A stretch of DNA of 64,000 nt. Source: Glycine soja. Lineage: Eukaryota; Streptophyta; Magnoliopsida; Fabales; Fabaceae. A model generated the notes under the pieces. The model had not been told where the DNA came from and made no database searches. It saw only the letters and a program-made list of their open reading frames with translations. Position 1 is the first letter of the stretch. Every line of letters begins with the position of its first letter. Made by a program: the position numbers and the translations under genes. The stretch is from NCBI RefSeq assembly GCF_004193775.1, contig NC_041011.1, positions 14,777,243 through 14,841,242 on the forward strand, given 5' to 3'. Of the stretch, positions 22,620 through 33,750 are shown in pieces.

Positions 22620-22984
22620 CTGAGGGCGTCTGCATCGAAAGGAATCCACTGGCCCCTTACCCATGACCGGAGGTCCCGTACGCCCTCCTCTGTAGGCCAA
22701 GCATTGGCGTAAAACTCGAGAACTATATCCGGATCAAACTTGACCATAGGCGTGACCAGCAACATCCAACGCCGGCGAGCTATCTCCTCCTGAAAATTTG
22801 TGTACTCGTCGTCCCTGAGCTGGACGCGTCTCTCTCGGTGGAAGGACCATCCCTTGATGGCTTTGAAATGCTGCTGGTGCTCAGCGCTCCTGAAACGATG
22901 GCTATCGAACTCGGGAGCGGCACTAGTCCCTGCGGCCGCGGCGTCCTTCCTAGATCTCTTTGAGGCAAGCTTCCTCGGGGCCAT
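22620..22984 (-). pseudogene. Extra 3' ORF of element A, N-terminal part (split by Tekay)
   Basis: Begins MAPRKLASKRSRKDAAAAG at 22984, a basic, nuclear-localisation-like N-terminus. It continues FKAIKGWSFHRERRVQLRD, VLEFYANAWPTEEGVRDLRS and GQWIPFDADALS before running into the Tekay LTR at 22619. The rest is at 9133-10023. The motif order matches proteins annotated 'putative plant transposon protein'. In element B a CATAG splice-acceptor-like site lies 4 bases before the ATG; in A the base after the AG is T rather than G. Confidence 0.72.
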
Positions 22985-24721
22985 TTACTATGAAGACAAA
23001 CATTTGGAAAGTTAGTCTACAGGATAATGCTTATTTTAACACAAAAATGATATGCTAATCTTTCCAATTTAGAACAAACTCATGCACACATTAATGTAGC
23101 ACATTTATGAACATGCGTATGTGTAAAATATCCTACTATTTATGTCAACATACAAGGACATTCAACACATTCTGGTTACCACACATATATATATATACAT
23201 CTTTGAAAAGAACACACATTCTCGTGCTCAAGGCATTGTGTCAAAATTTACACCTAATCACATCCTAAATATTCTACTATCACAAACTACCTATACATAT
23301 TTGAAGTATTTAACATACAAATTTATGTTGTTTGACTCACATTTATTTATATGCATATTGGAAAGCTAATTACGTCATGCGCATACTTGCATTTGAAAAG
23401 GAATATCATTGCCATCTATATACATTTGAGGGATAATTCCACACCATATATCCATACCATTGAAAGGTATTTTCCATGTTTCCTAGATGCAAAGTATCCC
23501 TCATGGGGCAGCCAAATTCTTAGTAGAAAACCCTCTCAAGCATGTCCAAATTTTCATGTTTTTCCACTTTCAAAACAAAATTTAGATTTTTAGACATAAG
23601 CCATGTTTCCTTGCATTGAAGCTAAGAGCTTGGGTTTCTAAGCTTAGAATTGCATTTGGGCATCTATTCCGAATCCTCTATGTTGCCCCTATGTATATAA
23701 AACAATCCCACAATCCCAATCTTACAAAACCATATTCATATGTCATTGAGGCATTTCACCGAGCACTTGGTGGGCGCATGTTTAGGCATAAATTGCAAGA
23801 GAATGGGGGCAATGTGGCATGCCCCATTGCTTCAAAATACAACATAGGCCTAAGGCCATTCCCTACAACCCCTTAATTCAAACAAATCAAGCATAAAAAG
23901 CAACCCAAAACTTCCCCACAAATATGAGTACATTCTCACAATTTAGAGCACTAAAAGATGAACAAAAGGCACCAATGGAAAGCTAAAAACTCAAGGATTG
24001 AATACTTACTTGCTGGAGTGAGTAGGAATACCAAAAATGAAAGCAAAATGCAACCAAAAGTGGCTTGGGGAAGCAAAAACCGCAAGCCTCGTGAGTTCTC
24101 TCTTTTTGAATGAGGGGGGGGGGAGTTTTTGGGTGCAGAAAACGTTCCCCTCCCTCCTTTTTTATAATCTGGTGTAGGGGTTGTTCACCTAGGCGAGCTC
24201 AGCTCACCCAGGCGAGCTAACCTGCCAAAACTTTTTTTTTAGGGGAAACACAACCATGGCCCCCCCTACTTAAGTTAGATCAGGCATTCATTACTTTTTT
24301 TAAACAAAAATAGTAATAATTAATGTAAATTCAAAGGATACTGGGCTGCCTTGCAGCGACGTTTTCTGCTTGTCCAGCACCGGGAAGGGACGACGACCTG
24401 TCAGTCGTGACCCTATCCTCCATTTGCACCCGTCCCTAAGTACCTGAAAGTAGGAAGCAAACAATGCGCAGCAAATCGTGACCGGACCATCGTCTTACCT
24501 TGGTTGATTTCTGCCGTCAACTTTGTCTTGACTTCTGACCATGGCCTAAGACGATTCTGCCCCTGTTATCACAAAATATGCATGTGTATGTGCATGCATG
24601 AATGTTTTCAATGCAATGATCTTCTTAGTGAAAGCTGGTTAGGTTCAGTTTTAAATAAGCGATTGGGGCACCCCATGAACTGAGCGAAAAGGACTCAAGT
24701 TATTGCAAACTAACACAATGT
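22985..24721. other. Spacer between integrase and the extra 3' ORF, element A
   Basis: No gene seen. It holds a G-run near 24113-24121, a degraded copy of the palindrome GCTCGCCTAGGCGAGC (24185-24202; intact in element B at 48018-48033) and an alternating purine-pyrimidine stretch near 24578-24602 (TGCATGTGTATGTGCATGCATG). Element B has the same stretch at 46817-48600. Confidence 0.6.
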
Positions 24722-24861
24722 TTAAAACCAAAGTGAGGACTGAAGCCTCAACCCATCTTCTCTTCTTTTAAAGAAACGTGACGAGACAATTACAGCGGAT
24801 GGGAATCCCTGGAGGAAACCAAGAAGAACAAAAAACTCAGAAAATAAGGTCCCCTTCGTTG

Positions 24862-25620
24862 AATTCGGGGCCCACTTCCCTCGATTATCCTTAACAGCGT
24901 GGGATATCTTTTTTAGCACAAGGTCCCCCTCGTTGAACTTGCGCGGGCGTACCTTCTTGTCGAACGCGTTCTTTATCCTTTGTTGATACAGGCGCCCATG
25001 GCTCATGGCCGTCAAACGCTTACCTTCAATAAGGTTGAGTTGGTCGCATCGTGTTTGAGCCCACTCTGACTCTCCTAGGCCTGATTCCACTATTATCTTC
25101 TGGGAAGGGACCTCTACCGCAAATGGGAGTACCGCTTCCATCCCATAAACCAAGGAATACGGCGTTGCCCCAGTAGAAGTTTGTACCGAGGTTCTATATC
25201 CGTGCAGGGTGAAAGGCAACATCTCATGCCAATCTTTGTATGACACCGTCATCTTCTGAACAATCTTCTTAATATTCTTATTTGAAGCCTCTACAGCCCC
25301 ATTCATCTTTGGCCGATAAGGGGTGGAGTTATGATGCTGGATCTTGAAATCCTCGCAAATTTCCTGCATCATTTTTTTGTTCAGATTGGTGCCATGCTCA
25401 GTACTGATCTTCTTAGAGAGTCCGTATCAACAAATTAGCTCCCTCTTTATGAATCTTACCACCACACTTCTCGTGACATTAGTATAAGAAGCCGCTTTGA
25501 CCCATTTGGTGAAGTAATCTATCGCCACAAGAATGAAGCGATGACCGTTCGAAGCTTTGGGTTCGATGGCCCCAATGATATCTATTCCCCACATGGAAAA
25601 AGGCCAAGGGGCGGAAAGAA
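24862..25620 (-). pseudogene. Element A integrase (catalytic core, finger and C-terminus deleted)
   Basis: Joins viral-type DNA to host DNA in the intact family. Seen: first core Asp region (WPFSMWGIDIIG; RFILVAIDYFTKWVKA), a stop at 25427-25429, then the core's last part with Glu (STPYRPKMNGAVEASNKNIK), GYRTSVQTSTGATPYSLVYG, ending in a basic segment (FDKKVRPRKFNEGDLVLKK) and GKWAPN. The region of the second catalytic Asp is disrupted around 25373-25427. The HHCC zinc finger is absent because the core joins directly to the RNase H domain near 25618. The C-terminal tail is missing too: after GKWAPN the sequence jumps at about 24857 to 3' flanking DNA. That tail survives in element B (48718-48808). 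Confidence 0.88.
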
Positions 25621-26798
25621 ATGTCGTCAAAGCATTCGGCTAACTTCAAGATGTGAGTTTGATAGAGTATCAACTTCGGATCCCTAGTTTCCCATTCTCC
25701 TCCCAACTGGAGTATTACCAAAGCCGAGTCTCCATACACTTTGAGTAGCTTTACATCAAAATCAATGGTCGCTTGAATCCCAAGGGCGCACGCTTCATAT
25801 TCGGCCATATTGTTGGTACAATCGAAACCCAGCCTGGCCGTGAAAGGAATACACTGATCATCCGGGGACGAAAGGACTGCCCCTACTCCATGGCCCAAAG
25901 CATTAGATGCCCCATCGAAGCAGACAATCCATTTGTCTATGTTCTCATGTGTCCGCTTCTCTTCGAACAGGGCCATGATGTCTTCATCTGAGAACTCAGG
26001 GTGCATCGGTCGATAATCCTGGAGGGGTTGCTGGGCCAAATAATCTGCCAAGGCGCTTCCCTTTACCTCCTTTTGGGTGACGTACACAATATCGAATTCA
26101 GATAGTAGTACCTGCCACCTAGCGATTCGTCCCGTGAGGGCCAGTTTCTCAAAGATGTATTTCACGGGATCCATTTTGGAAATAAGCCACGTGGTATGAC
26201 TGAGCATGTACTGCCTAAGCCGATGTGACGCCCATACCAGGGCGCAGCACATCCTTTCCAGCATTGAGTAATTCATCTCACATGCGGTAAACTTCTTGCT
26301 TAGATAGTAAATGGCTTGTTCCTTTTTCCCAGAATCATCGTGCTGACCCAACACGCACCCCATAGACTCGTCTAACACAGCCATGTACAGGAAAAGAGGT
26401 CTTCCTGTTACAGGTGGCATGAGCACCGGGGGGTTTGTGAGGCTCTATTTGATCTTCTCGAAGGTCTCGTGGCAGTCGCTGTTCCCCAGGACCGCCAAGT
26501 TCTTACGTAATAGCTTAAAAATGGGCTCACATGTAGGGGTGAGTTGCGAGATAAATCTCGCGATGTAATTCAACCTGCCCAAGAAACCTCGAACCTGCTT
26601 CTCCGTGCATGGTTCCAGCATTTCAAGAATGGCCTTCACTTTCTCGGGATCTATCTCTATCCCTTTCTGACTTACGATGAATCCCAGCAACTTCCCCGAC
26701 TTTACCCCGAAGGTGCACTTGGTTGGGTTTAGCTTCAGTTGGTATTTCTGCAACCTTCCAAACAGCTTACGCAGATTGACGAGGTGTTCGTCCTCAGT
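25618..26798 (-). pseudogene. Element A RNase H and second (archaeal-type) RNase H
   Basis: Starts in the RT thumb/connection (LKLNPTKCTFGVKSGKLLGF; VRGFLGRLNYIARFISQL). Then a stop at 26445-26447 after ETFEKIK, then the first RNase H (DESMGCVLGQHD; QAIYYLSKKF; ALVWASHRLRQYM). The second RNase H follows (WIVCFDGASNALGHGVGAVL; NNMAEYEACALGIQATIDF; LLKVYGDSALVILQLGG), with the Asp, Glu and Asp expected for catalysis visible. A second RNase H is a recognised mark of the Tat lineage that includes Ogre. The end of the domain and spacer are cut by the deletion near 25618. Confidence 0.9.
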
Positions 26799-27650
26799 TC
26801 AAGATTTGGCAATCGTGTCATCTACGTAGACCTCTATCTCCTTATGCATCATGTCATGGAACAACGCTACCCTGGCACGCTGATAGGTTGCCCTAGCATT
26901 TTTCAGCCCGAAGGCCATCACTTTATAGCAGAACGTTCCCCATAAGGTGAGGAAAGTAGTCTTCTCCACATCTTCGGGTTCCATCTTTATCTAATTATAC
27001 CCTGAGAAACCATCCATAAAAGAGAAAAGGGCGAACTTGGCTGTATTATCTACCAATATATCAATGTGTGGCAGGGGAAAATTGTCTTTAGGACTGGCTC
27101 GGTTTAAGTCCCGATAGTCTACACACATTCGCACCTTGCCATCCTTTTTCGGGACCGGGACAATGTTGGCCACCCACTCCAGGTATCGAGCTACAACTAA
27201 GAAACCTGCATCGAACTGCTTTCTCACTTTTTCTTTGATTTTTAAAGACATTTCGGGTCTCATCCTTCGTAGCTTTTGCTTAACCGGGGAAGACCCAGGA
27301 TTCAATGGCAACTTATGCTGCACAATGTCGGAGTCTAGACCGGGCATGTCTTGGTAGGACCATGCAAAGACGTCTTGATATTCTTCAAGAAGGGTTATCA
27401 AGCCTTGGCAGATAGGTGCGGTCATACTGGTTCCTACTTTTACTTCTTTCTTTCCCTCTCCGGTCCCTAAGTTTACCAGTTCGGTTTCCTCTTGGTGAGG
27501 CTTCATTTCGCGTTCTTCCTGAGCGATCAACCTCTCCAACTCTGGTGAGAGGGCGTCCTCTTCCTCTTCTTCGTTCATCGTTTGGCTTACATCTCGGTCG
27601 AAATCAATTGTCAAACCCTCGTCGTTAGGATCCTCAAAGAATCGACCCTC
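26799..27650 (-). pseudogene. Element A reverse transcriptase
   Basis: Follows the probable intron. An acidic leader (NEEEEEDALSPELERLIAQE) precedes the RT fold: LLEEYQDVFAWSYQDMPGLD, HKLPLNPGSSPVKQKLRR, DGKVRMCVDYRDLNRASPKD, FSFMDGFSGYN, FGLKNARATYQR and the catalytic YVDD at 26817-26828. Stops: TAG at 26991-26993 after GYN, in a position where the family usually has Gln, and TGA at 26799-26801 after IAKS. The YVDD box is intact. Confidence 0.93.
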
Positions 27651-27809
27651 ATATCTATACCAATCAAGACAAAAGAAACAAAAACATGCAAAATGATATG
27701 AGAAAAGATGGAACTGCAAGAACAGATGAAACAATATCTCTTTGTTTATTTAATAAGGTAGGTTTCACAAAACAAAAGAGAAAGGAATCTATAGCCTCTA
27801 ATTACATTG
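27651..27809 (-). other. Probable intron between protease and RT in element A
   Basis: In the element's sense the protease frame ends with a stop near 27807. A pyrimidine-rich stretch follows with two acceptor candidates (TTCTTGCAG near 27712 and GGTATAG at about 27655), after which the RT frame reads without a break. Ogre elements are known for an intron exactly here. Neither the exact donor nor the acceptor is proven. Confidence 0.55.
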
Positions 27810-29312
27810 AATCAGCGGTATAGACCTCTGACTGGCTTATCACGCGCCAGTTCCCCACTTGGGAATCGGGATGGCATGGTTGCACAAAATTTGGCGGGTC
27901 TTGAGGGAACTCCTCTCCTACTGCTGCCACCTCTTCCTCAGACATTATTCCGGCACTGGTGAAACACTGGCTAATATCGACCCATATTTGTTCGGGTTTC
28001 CTCTAATATCGACCACGTCGGCATTCTCAAGGCTGTCCTTGCCCAGACCCATTCCGGGCTCATTTCCGTGCTTGAGCATCATCCGTGCCACCATTATGGC
28101 CGCATTGGAGAGAGAAGGTAGCAACGGGCTCGTTTCCACAGAGGCACAACTCACCACCTCGAAGGATTGGAAAGCTGTTTCCAAAGATTCTACTGCTGCT
28201 TCTACATATGGTGCGGAGGAGGGGCAGCTCACCAACATATCATCTTCGCCTGACACTATCACCAAAAGTCCACCAACCACGAACTTCAATTTCTAGTGAA
28301 GCGTCGAAGGGACCACTCCCAGCGCATGAATCCAAGGTCTTCCCAAGAGGCAGCTGTAGGCGGGATTTATGTCCATCACTTGAAAAACCACATTGCAAAT
28401 GTGGGGGCCTATCTGAATGGGGATGTCGATTTCCCCCATCACTTCCCGCTGACTACCGTCGAAGGCTCGAACCACCATTGAACTTGGTTTTAAACGTGAC
28501 GCACTAAAAGGAAGCTTCTCCAAGGTGGTCTTTGGCATCACATTTAAACTTGAACCATTGTCGATGAGTACCTTCGCGACGACATGGTCCATACATCTGA
28601 ATGACACATGTAGAGCCTTGTTGTGCCCTCTCCCCTCAATGGGAATTTCTTCTTCCGCAAACGCGATATAATTATTGGTGGTTATATGATTAACAATGCC
28701 TTCAGAACCCTCAACTGAGATGTCGTGTGCTACGTGGGCTTCGTTGAGGACTTTTATCAACAGTGCACGATGAGGCTCAGAGTTTATGAGCAATTCGAGT
28801 AAAGAGATTCTCATCGGAGTTTTATTCAGTTGCTCAACTACTTTAAACTCGCTTTGTTGGATGAGACGAAGGAACTCATGAGCCTCTTCCAAAGTCACTG
28901 TCTTTCCTTGAAGACCTTCTTTCTTCTCAGCTCCCTTTACCACCGAAGGATCTACTTCTTTTGAGGGGGTGGCTATGTCTGTGGGCTCTTGGACCATGGG
29001 CGCTTTCCCCTTGGATGGCAATTTCGTCGAGTGAGGGGGAGCGAACACTTGGCCACTGCGGGTTACGCCACTGAGGCCGGTGATGTGGGTCACCTTGGCT
29101 GACAAGGAGTCAACTTCGGTTGCAACTCTTTCTCCAAAAGGGGGAGGGGTATACTTCCACGGAATGGCCTTATTGCTTTGATATGCAAACGACGTCGGCT
29201 TAGGCGCTGTCCGGGGGTACTTGGGTGTGGAGCCGGTCCCTTTCCTAGTGAAACATATTACTAGGGCTTTGGGGGTTGGGGGAACCTTTTTTTCTTCCGA
29301 CTGCATGCAAAT
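27807..29312 (-). pseudogene. Element A protease with G-patch
   Basis: A proline-rich linker (YTPPPFGERVATEVDSL) leads to EEAHEFLRLIQQSEFKVVEQ, then the aspartic protease: KVLIDNGSSLNVMPK with the catalytic Asp (IDNG codons near 28554-28565), FDGSQREVMGEIDIPI and SCLLGRPWIHALGVVPSTLH. IDNG in place of the usual DSG/DTG is typical of Ogre. A TAG at 28293-28295 is followed in frame by KFVVGGLLVIVSGEDD and a G-patch-like segment (MMLKHGNEPGMGLGKDSLEN). A frameshift near 27960 separates that from the last piece (AGIMSEEEVAAVGEEF). Confidence 0.88.
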
Positions 29313-31333
29313 CTATGGTTCTTCCCTCCCTCCTTTGGACACTTCGAGCTGCCCCCAGTCCATGAGCCTTTGAAGCAATTCTTCCACCGCGGGACAGGTT
29401 TCCATGTCGTGTGACTCCCCGAGGTGAAACAAACATTCGTCCCTTTCGTCTCCGCCGCGGGAGACCATGCATGCCGCTTGCAGCGACTGGTAGATGAAGC
29501 GTCTAGATGTAGCCACATCTTCTAATCTCTTTGCCCCCGACGGGCCATGCTCTTCAATGGTATTTACGCTAGCCCCTCCATGACTGGCTAGTGGGTTGGT
29601 TTTAACATTGGGGCCCTCCTCTTGGAATGATGGCCAACCGGCATTAATTAGGTGTTGCACCTTATATTTGAACGGCAGGCAGGAGTCAATGTTATGTCAG
29701 GGGGCTCCACTATGGTATGCACACTTGGCATCCGAGTTGTACCCCTTGGGGTATGGTGGCTGGAAGACCTTCCCAGGTATGGCCACCACCAAATGATTTT
29801 CCAATAATAAAGGCCACAACTCGGAGTATGCCATGGGAATAGGAGAGAAATCATCTCTCGGGGGGGGGGGGTGCGCAGTGCATTATTATAGCTCGCGCCA
29901 GGACTTGTATTATTGGCTGGCCAGGGTGTGGCTGGAGCTGTGTGTTAGGCAGGCGTTCTTTCTATTGTGGGTGGTCCTTTTACTTGAGTTGGGAGGGAGC
30001 TCCCAGCTCGGATTGAAAAGTTCGGGGGGCTGGGCTGGTATGAGTTTTAGATATTTTGGGGTGCTTTCATCCATGTTGGGGCGGTGGTGACCGCGTGGGT
30101 ATCTCCTTCTTTTTTCCTCGTGCCGACCACTGGGGCTCTTCTGTTGTTGTTGGGGGCCATGTTGGAGGCATATTCAAACTTGCCTTTTCTCAGCCTGGAC
30201 TCGATCCTTTCTCCGGCGAAGACGAGGTCCGCAAAGTTAGCTGGCATGTACCCTATCAGCTTCTCATAGTAGAACGTAGGCAACGTATCTACCATAATTG
30301 TGATCATCTCCCTCTCAGTCATGGGCGGGACGACTTCGGCTGCAAGGTCTCTCCACCTTTGGGCATATTCTTTAATGGACTCATGTTCTCGCTTGGTCAT
30401 GCTCTGAAGCTGGTTCCGATCAGGAGCCATATCCGTGTTGTATTGGTACTGCCTAATGAAGGCAGTTGCCAAGTCTTTCCATGACCGGACCTAAGAAGCT
30501 TCCAGATTGGTATACCATGCCACTGCTGCTCCGGCTAAGCTGTCTTGAAAGAAATGCATCAACAGCTTTTCGTCCGTAGAATATGCCCCCATCTTTCGGC
30601 AATACATCCGAAGATGTCCTTTTGGACATGTCGTCCCTTTGTATTTATCAAAATCTGGTACTTTGAACTTGGGAGGGATGACGATGTCAGGTACCAGACA
30701 CAGATCCGCCAAATCCGAGAACGGGTAGTTGCCGAGGCCTTCTACCGCCCTCAGCCTCTCTTCAAGTAAATCAATCTTTCCCTTATCTTTTACAAAGGGA
30801 ACGGATTCTTTAACGGGTGCGGGTGGAGACGGGACATGGCGGACTATGTTTGGTTGGGGCAATTCATGGGGGGCCGGATCCTTGAGGGGCAGTAGAGGGC
30901 CTAGACGGGCATCTTCTTCATCGTCTTCTTGCAGGGGATAATCGGCACAAGGAGGGAGTTGCCCCTCGAAGGTAGGGGCTTGGTTCAAATCGTCCGGAGC
31001 GGTACGGGGAGTGAAGTCTGGAGGCAAGCCATAAGGGTATGCTTGAGGACTATACCTCCGACCGAACACCATCGTGTTTCTATCTCGGCCTAAGTTTATT
31101 GCGGACTATAGCACCGGTTCCGCTTCCCTAGCTGTATTGGAGGCGGTCGCCGTGGCATTATCCTCTATAGTTTTCTGAAGCTTTAGCATGGCCTCCGTGA
31201 TAGAAGCCATTTGATCTTTTAAGGTCGATAGGTCGGCCTTCATCTGTTCTTGCACTCCCTTTTCATTATCCATTTTTCTGGATCGAGTGTTATAGGGGTG
31301 CCTCTGCACTTTCTTAGTTATTGTGAGTTCCAT
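29313..31333 (-). pseudogene. Element A gag
   Basis: Starts MELTITKKVQRHPYNTRSRK, then a coiled-coil stretch (LKDQMASITEAMLKLQKTIE), a TAG at 31106-31108 where element B reads CAG, a Pro-rich linker (YGLPPDFTPRTAPDDL), an acidic patch (EDDEEDARLG) and the gag core (KFKVPDFDKYKGTTCPKGHL; HFFQDSLAGAAVAWYTNLE). A TAG at 30491-30493 precedes the rest (FIRQYQYNTDMAPDRNQLQS; EYAQRWRDLAAEVVPPMTE; FADLVFAGERIESRLRKGKF). A frameshift lies around the C/G-run at 29860-29870. Further on MQHLINAGWPSFQEEGPNV and ECLFHLGESHDMETCPAVEE (Cys/His pattern) end at a TAG, 29313-29315. It would form the particle shell. Confidence 0.9.
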
Positions 31334-31511
31334 AAAGAAACAAACAATGGTGAGTATGCCACCAAAACATGAATATGCAAATGAATGATCGGAGCACTTG
31401 GATCCACCTCAAGATTTTTAGATAACGGGATGAGTTTCAGAACTTCTCGTTTTATAAAAAGGAACAAAGCTTTTATCTAGCCAAGATCATACAAAAGTGT
31501 TACAACAGAAC

Positions 31512-33042
31512 CTAACAGTTTCTAATTATATGGGCCATCAAATCTATCATGTGTTGACAGTAGTTGATTAGCCCGTGAATTTCCTCAGGGGCTGTACACA
31601 CTTCAGCGATGGCCTTTGCTTTGGCTAATAGTTGCGGGAGGTCTTGACTTCCATTCAAGGTCAAGGCGAACATATCCATCCACATGGTCGCTTCTCGATG
31701 CAATGCATCAATCACCCTCCCTTTTGCTTCCTTCTCGGCGTACGCTTGTGCGAAGTCCTCTACTAGCTTTTGTTCATGGGTCAACGACTGGTTTAACTCT
31801 TCCTTGTATTGCCCTATGATAGCTAGCATGCTTTGCTCCGTGGCTTCCAAGTGTTGAGCCAAACTCCTTTTGGATCTAGAGCAAGCAGCTAACTCTTCCT
31901 TTAAGATCATGCCATGCACCCGTGACTTGTCCATTTCCTCTCTCCGGAGCTTGAGCTCATTGTTGCTGCCCCACAAAGCTCCTCGTAATTTATCTCGGCC
32001 ATGTTCCTCCTTGCGGGCCCTTTTGGTTTATTGTTCAAGGGCTCTTGCAGTGGCCGCGTTTTCCTCTCGTAACTCGGTGCACTCTTTCCGGATGTTTGTA
32101 GCGGCTGTCTTGAATTTTTCTTTGGCGAGTCTTGCCTTCCCTAGCTCTAATTTTAGAGCTTGGACTTCTTCATCTTCCTTCGGAGCTTGGACTCTCTCTT
32201 TCCTTCCTTCCATCAAGGAAACCAATTAATTGTGCTGCCTTCTATCCCAGCCAAGTGTTGGTCCCAATCGACTCTTCTTTTTTCAACGCACGAGCGTTAA
32301 CTTTGAAGCGGACACGGGTGTCTTATGTCTTGTTAGAATAGGTGCGAAACAAACCACACACAAAGAGCGGGCAAGTAGCAGACGATCCGTGCGCTGTTCT
32401 TCTCGCACCTTTGGTCAAATGTATCGAATAAGTCCACCAAGATAGCCACCACTGGGCTTTCCTTGCTATGGTGATATGCAAGGAAGCATCAATTGCGGCT
32501 AGGTCCACCAAACCGTCCACGTTCGAAAAGAGGACAACCCCAAAGATCAGAAAAGCTAGTATATCCGCAAATGGGACCCACTTCTCTTGACTTGCCATAT
32601 CCCTTCCCTTGCCTTCCAAGTATTTCCGCGGTAGGCCCACTACGCCGTTTCGAGTTTGCTTCATGCGATCCAACTCTCTTGCCGAATCTTCGACCACAGC
32701 TGCAATCTTACTCAAGGAGGGAAGAAACCTGGAGAAAAGATACGGTTTTCTTCCCCCAAGAGGGCATCCTAATATCTCCTCAAACTCTTCAATAGTCGGT
32801 ACCATTTGGAAGTCCCCAAACGTGAAGCATCTCAACGGCTGGTCATAGTACTGGGCGAGGGATACAACAGCTTCCGTAAATACCTCCGCTACGGTCAAAT
32901 CTAAAATCTTTCCATACACTTTGCGGAAGGCTTGCCTTTGGAGAGGTCCCATCAATCGTCCCAACTCCTTGAGACTGGTGACATCTAGACCCTTAATCTT
33001 GACTTGATAAAATCTTTTTCCATTTTGATTTGTCCCCATCAT
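31512..33042 (-). pseudogene. Element A ORF1 (plant-mobile-domain-like plus coiled coil), upstream of gag
   Basis: First ORF after the primer site, a diagnostic Ogre feature of unknown role. Starts MMGTNQNGKRFYQVKIKGLD. The front half resembles plant mobile domain / DUF7745-type sequence (LMGPLQRQAFRKVYGKILDL; LRCFTFGDFQMVPTIEEFEE; ILGCPLGGRKPYLFSRFLPS). The rear half is a long, charged coiled coil (EVQALKLELGKARLAKEKFK; LGSLA-type heptads to HMIDLMAHIIRN). Compared with element B (49444-51312) copy A has a one-base loss near 32486, a deletion of about 345 bp near 32197 and a TAA at 32028-32030. A splice-acceptor-like CCCTTTTTTAG lies just before the ATG. Confidence 0.85.
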
Positions 33043-33730
33043 TTACCTAAAAAAGGGGTGGATCAAGACTCCGATATGAATGATGCAATGCGCATGCATG
33101 AAACCGAAAGAAATCACAACAAAGGGGTAATTTACATATACGAGATAAAAAAAGATCCATCTTTTTAATACTACGTTTTAGGCACTATGGCACCTCAACG
33201 TGTGTATTAAAAAGTGATGTATTGCTCTAGAGAAACAAAATATCACTAGCAAAACTATAATTTACGTGCTATTCGAAGAAAAATGCATGAGAACAAATGG
33301 CACGGAGCGTGTTCGCTCCATGCCCCTATTTGGGAACCTATAGGACAATATCTAGGGGTCTCTAATAACTACTCCCAACAATTCATAACTCACATGACCG
33401 TTTTCTAGAGGTATCATCACTCAATATAATAATATTGTGGCGGTATGGAATACCGGCGACAACATATTATAAAGAGAGAAAGCTCTAGATGAGGTTTCAC
33501 TATTATCAAGCAAGTCGGAGACCTAGCATGATCATAGATTCACCTCCACTCCTTAGATTCCCATGAACCCGGGTATAGGGCCCCTTTTTTACTCAAACCC
33601 GTGGGTGCTTAGAATGCAGTGTAAAAATGCGGAAAAGATAGCAGTTATTATATTTACACAGTTCAAAAATGCACACACAAAGTTTCACAATTCAACAATT
33701 TCCTAAAATAGGCCTAACACACAAAAATAG
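33043..33730 (-). other. 5' leader between primer site and ORF1, element A
   Basis: No ORF of note. It would be the untranslated leader of the genomic RNA, where packaging and splice signals would sit. The same leader is in element B (51313-51999) with few changes. Confidence 0.6.
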
Positions 33731-33748
33731 TCCCTAGTGGAGTCGCCA
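33731..33748 (-). other. Primer-binding site of element A
   Basis: On the minus strand TGGCGACTCCACTAGGGA begins 2 nt inside the 5' LTR. The TGG start is required to pair with a tRNA CCA end. Ogre elements are reported to use an arginine tRNA; whether these 18 bases match one exactly I could not check. Confidence 0.78.
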
Positions 33749-33750
33749 AC

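Noticed and set aside
24113..24121. G-run as a regulatory G-quadruplex
   Set aside because: A single homopolymer run (also 47945-47958 and 29861-29870) without further G-tracts; more likely slippage, and one run coincides with a frameshift.
27859..28507. Plus-strand frames opposite the protease
   Set aside because: They are shadows of the minus-strand protease/G-patch frame, which has clear motifs.
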